Shown piece by piece: positions 4,755 through 7,138 of a stretch of DNA of 7,138 nt (its first letter is position 1; every line of letters begins with the position of its first letter). A program made the translations under genes and the position numbers. The notes beneath the pieces were generated by a model. It saw only the letters and a program-made list of their open reading frames with translations, ran no database searches and was not told the DNA's origin. Origin of the DNA: Armatimonadota bacterium (GTDB lineage: Bacteria > Armatimonadota > UBA10988); contig JACPDV010000648.1 of the NCBI GenBank assembly GCA_016183835.1, positions 1-7,138 on the forward strand, in the 5' to 3' direction.

Positions 4755-6563
4755 ATGCGACGAACGCGACGGCTGTCCGGTCTGTCGTTGATCGAGATCT
4801 TGGTCACGCTGGCCATCTTCGTGATCGGGATCCTGGCGGTCCTGCGCATCTTCCCGAAAGGGCTCTCGATCGTCACCACCACGGCCGAGCGCAACGAGGC
4901 CGTGCGGCTCGGCGAGGCGCGGATGAACGACCTCCGCCAGCGCGAATCCGCCCTGCCCGAGCTGATCCTCGCCGCGGGCCTCCCCACCGGCACCGACCCG
5001 CTCAATCTCGCCACCTTCGGCTACCTGCGGCTCGACGACGGCTCCGACGCCTACCGGCCGTATGACCTCGACGTCACCTATGGCAACACCGGCGACGAGG
5101 CCGGGCTGCTCCACCGCCTGGCCGCCCGCGACCGGCTGATCGTCGGCGAGCGCGCCCTGGTCTCGCTCGGCATCGACACCAGCGGCTCCACCGTGGTCTC
5201 CGGGCCGATGCCCTACCTGACCCTCTTCGGGCCCATCGAGGCGGACGCCGGGGCGCCCAAGCTGGCGATCTTCCGCGAGTTCAAGCGGGTCGACCCGCTC
5301 GAGCTGCGGCGCACCGTGGTCACCGGCGCCAGCGGGCAGGTCTACCGGGACCGGCCCTACTTCGCCGTGGTGGATGGCGGGGTCGACGACTTCACCGGCA
5401 CGCCGGCCGCCGACAAGCTGCTCCTCGAGCTCGACAGCGAGCCGCGTCTGTTCTCGGTCAAGCTGAGCTACGTCGACGACACCGGCGCCGTGCGCTGGGC
5501 CCAGCTCGCGCCCCTCACCGTGCCCGGCACGGCGGTGGGCGGCGGCGCGGACAACCTCTACTCGGTGGACCTCCAGCTCCCCGGCGCCGGCAACCCGAAG
5601 GTCACCCGGGTGATCGCCGCGTCGGTCAGCGTGCGGCAGGTGCTCTATCCCAGCCCGAACCCGGGCGCGCGCTTCGACTGCGACGCCAGCGGCTTCGCCC
5701 ACGGCGTGCTCCGGCTGCCGCCCGCTCTCGCCGGCGAGACGCTGTCGCTCGAGTACGTGGTCGACGACTGGCGCAACCTGACCGAAACCCTCAGCGTCGA
5801 CGTGGCCGGCGGCCAGATCACGGCCAACACGCTGCAGGTCGCCGCGCGCAATCTCCTGCAGGGCTTCACCCCCATCCTGGTGGTGGTCAGCACCGGGCAG
5901 CGGCTGGATGTGGACCAGGCCACCTGGGACGGTGATGCGGGCCTGGCGCGCAGCGGGCAGATCCCCATCGACCCGGCGGCCGCCAACAACCAGATCGGCG
6001 CGCCGGACGGCAGCCAGGACGTGATCGTCTACTACCGCCGCGAGGGTGACTGGGCCGTGGCCCCCACCATCGCGCCGCGCGACTACGTGCTGTCGAGCGA
6101 CGTGCCCGCCAGCTACCCGGTCCTCCCGGCACTCGTGGACGTGGTACGCAACGGCTACACCTCGGGTCCTGACGTCTACACCGACCTCTACTTCCGGCCC
6201 AGCGAGGCCGGGCGCACGGTGGCCGTGAGCTACGAGGTCAACGGCGCCAACGGGCGGGAGCTGGTGTCCGGCGAGTTGCACGTGGTGCCGCCGCAGCCCA
6301 ACCGCCAGGTGGTGATCGCCGGGCAGCCGGAGTCGCGCCACGCGATCCGCCTCGACCGGCCCAATGTGGCGGACGACGGGGCCGCCACCCCGCGGCTCCA
6401 GATCCATGCGGTGGAGGGCCGCAGCCTGCAGATGCGAGTCACCTACGACGACCAGGCCATCAGCCGGCCGGCCGAGCCCTGCATCACCGTCGGGCCCAGC
6501 CCCACCGGGAGCTGGGAGTGCGCCCAACGGCTGATCGAGCTGAACTGGTACGTGAGGCGCTGA
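4755..6563 (+). CDS. Very large PilV/GspI-like prepilin-type protein with repeated beta modules
   Basis: From the ATG at 4755 the product has 602 residues. The leader MRRTRRLSG is followed by L10-S-L-I-E14 and a hydrophobic helix to about residue 33 (IFVIGILAVLRIF), the class III signal of prepilin peptidase substrates. The continuation, PKGLSIVTTTAERNEAVRLG, resembles PilV/GspI-type minor pilins. Those are usually about 110-200 residues, so this one is several times longer. The extra part is rich in beta strands. Four places share a strand ending in Tyr followed by an acidic/Gly turn: Y239-VDD, Y334-VVDD, Y493-EVNG and Y564-DD. This suggests divergent Ig-like repeats. C576 and C589 near the end could form a disulfide; C309 is alone. 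An upstream ATG at 4728 would add nine residues; 4755 is preferred for its ribosome binding site and standard basic leader. It likely sits at the tip of the fibre or acts as an adhesin, by inference. The next gene starts two bases after its stop. Confidence 0.82.
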   Translation: MRRTRRLSGLSLIEILVTLAIFVIGILAVLRIFPKGLSIVTTTAERNEAVRLGEARMNDLRQRESALPELILAAGLPTGTDPLNLATFGYLRLDDGSDAYRPYDLDVTYGNTGDEAGLLHRLAARDRLIVGERALVSLGIDTSGSTVVSGPMPYLTLFGPIEADAGAPKLAIFREFKRVDPLELRRTVVTGASGQVYRDRPYFAVVDGGVDDFTGTPAADKLLLELDSEPRLFSVKLSYVDDTGAVRWAQLAPLTVPGTAVGGGADNLYSVDLQLPGAGNPKVTRVIAASVSVRQVLYPSPNPGARFDCDASGFAHGVLRLPPALAGETLSLEYVVDDWRNLTETLSVDVAGGQITANTLQVAARNLLQGFTPILVVVSTGQRLDVDQATWDGDAGLARSGQIPIDPAAANNQIGAPDGSQDVIVYYRREGDWAVAPTIAPRDYVLSSDVPASYPVLPALVDVVRNGYTSGPDVYTDLYFRPSEAGRTVAVSYEVNGANGRELVSGELHVVPPQPNRQVVIAGQPESRHAIRLDRPNVADDGAATPRLQIHAVEGRSLQMRVTYDDQAISRPAEPCITVGPSPTGSWECAQRLIELNWYVRR

Positions 6564-6565
6564 CC

Positions 6566-7138
6566 ATGCCAACCCCTCCCCGCCGTCGCGGCTTCTCGCT
6601 GATCGAGCTGGTGGTGGTGATGACCATCATCGCCATCCTGCTCACCATCGTGGTGGGCGGGATCAACAAGATCAGGCATGCCCAGCGCCGCGGCGAGGCC
6701 GTCTCAAGGCTGCAGACGATCGCCACCGCACTGCGGGAGTACCGCCAGGACTGGGGCGACGTGCCCGTCTACAACCCGACCCTCGCCGACCTCAACGGCG
6801 ACGGCAGCCCCGTGGCCGGGCCCGGCCTCTACGCCCTGCTGCTCTGCGACTACCTGACGCTCTACCGCTTCCTCAACGACCCCGGCTCGCGGATCGACAA
6901 GCCGTGGATCGATAACGGCGGCAGCCGGCTGGAGGTGATCCCCGGCGACCCGACGAGCGAGGAGGCCGCCTACAACGCCAAGGTGGGGGCCATCGCCAAC
7001 CCGGGCGGCGACCTCACGCCGGGTGAGGAGTGGCAGGTCTACAGCCTGCTCGCCGACCCCGCCACTCACAGGGCGCCGGGCGGCGTGGCCACGGACTTCG
7101 GGAAGTTCGAGGAATACGACGAACTGGGCAACGAGAAC
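6566..7138 (+). CDS. Prepilin-type N-terminal cleavage/methylation protein (GspG/GspH-like), 3' partial
   Basis: The frame is open from the ATG at 6566 to the window end, giving 191 residues with no stop. The leader MPTPPRRRG is followed by F10-S-L-I-E14, the canonical G^FSLIE cleavage site, and a hydrophobic helix to about residue 30. An amphipathic stretch (KIRHAQRRGEAVSRLQTIAT) leads into ALREYRQDWGDVPVYNP, the usual layout of GspG-like pseudopilins. A short DLNGDGS motif (D75, N77, D79) echoes the calcium-loop start in the first pilin but lacks a full 12-residue loop. C94 is the only cysteine seen. GAGG at 6554-6557, eight bases before the ATG and inside the end of the previous gene, serves as ribosome binding site. 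The two-base gap implies translational coupling. The C-terminal part lies outside the window. Confidence 0.85.
   Translation, partial: MPTPPRRRGFSLIELVVVMTIIAILLTIVVGGINKIRHAQRRGEAVSRLQTIATALREYRQDWGDVPVYNPTLADLNGDGSPVAGPGLYALLLCDYLTLYRFLNDPGSRIDKPWIDNGGSRLEVIPGDPTSEEAAYNAKVGAIANPGGDLTPGEEWQVYSLLADPATHRAPGGVATDFGKFEEYDELGNEN

Noticed and set aside
3681..6572. A 963-codon open frame on the minus strand opposite the two large pilin genes.
   Set aside because: It is a shadow produced by G/C at the third codon positions of the real genes. Its translation is monotonous (Val, Gly, His, Asp, Gln, Arg) with no domain, and the plus-strand genes beneath it carry clear prepilin signatures and ribosome binding sites.
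3916..6640. Near-identical DNA at the starts of the first and third pilin genes (ctgatcgagctg and atcatcgccatcctg), considered as a recombination repeat.
   Set aside because: The matches are short and coincide with the conserved prepilin N-terminal codons, so shared protein ancestry and codon bias explain them.

Overview
The window is a G+C-rich (roughly two thirds or more by eye), densely coding stretch of a bacterial chromosome. It suggests Planctomycetota or a neighbouring lineage rich in prepilin-like genes (PVC group, Armatimonadota). Two things point there: a hydrazine-synthase-alpha-related protein of a type common in planctomycetes (propeller plus two CxxCH haem sites, with the end of an F5/8C-like domain in front), and a run of prepilin-type N-terminal methylation proteins. 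The phylum is an inference. There is no rRNA, tRNA, CRISPR array or insertion sequence, and no gene-free stretch longer than about 215 bases.

Layout. (1) Bases 2-2356, plus strand: the 3' part of a large exported HzsA-related dihaem protein whose start lies upstream of the window. (2) Bases 2358-2765, minus strand: a small carboxymuconolactone decarboxylase/AhpD-like protein with an intact CxxC redox motif. It converges on gene 1 with a single base between the stop codons. (3) Bases 2766-2978: a divergent intergenic region with a plausible promoter and ribosome binding site for gene 3. (4) Bases 2979-3769, plus strand: one conserved-looking gene of unknown function that appears split by a -1-type frameshift near 3390-3412, so it reads as two overlapping frames. 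(5) Bases 3770-3881: a terminator-like hairpin followed by an 8-bp inverted repeat and a good ribosome binding site. (6) Bases 3882-7138, plus strand: three tightly packed prepilin/pseudopilin-like genes, the last running off the window.

How the genes may work together. The three prepilin-like proteins share the N-terminal signature of substrates of a type IV prepilin peptidase and are spaced 36, then 2 bases apart, so they are almost certainly one operon building a pilus- or type II secretion-like pseudopilus. The first is GspG/major-pilin-like with a dockerin-style calcium loop. The second is a very large (about 602 residues) PilV/GspI-like protein whose C-terminal half looks like repeated beta-sandwich modules. 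The third is another GspG/H-like protein. No assembly ATPase, platform protein, secretin or prepilin peptidase is in view. The HzsA-related and AhpD-like genes are not obviously linked to the pilin operon.

The most notable points are the giant minor pseudopilin, the calcium-loop signatures in two of the pilins, the apparent frameshift, the structured leader before the pilin operon, and the altered ligand position at the first haem site of the HzsA-like protein. None of these proves a new system; the pilin cluster is the best candidate for an uncharacterised surface machine.
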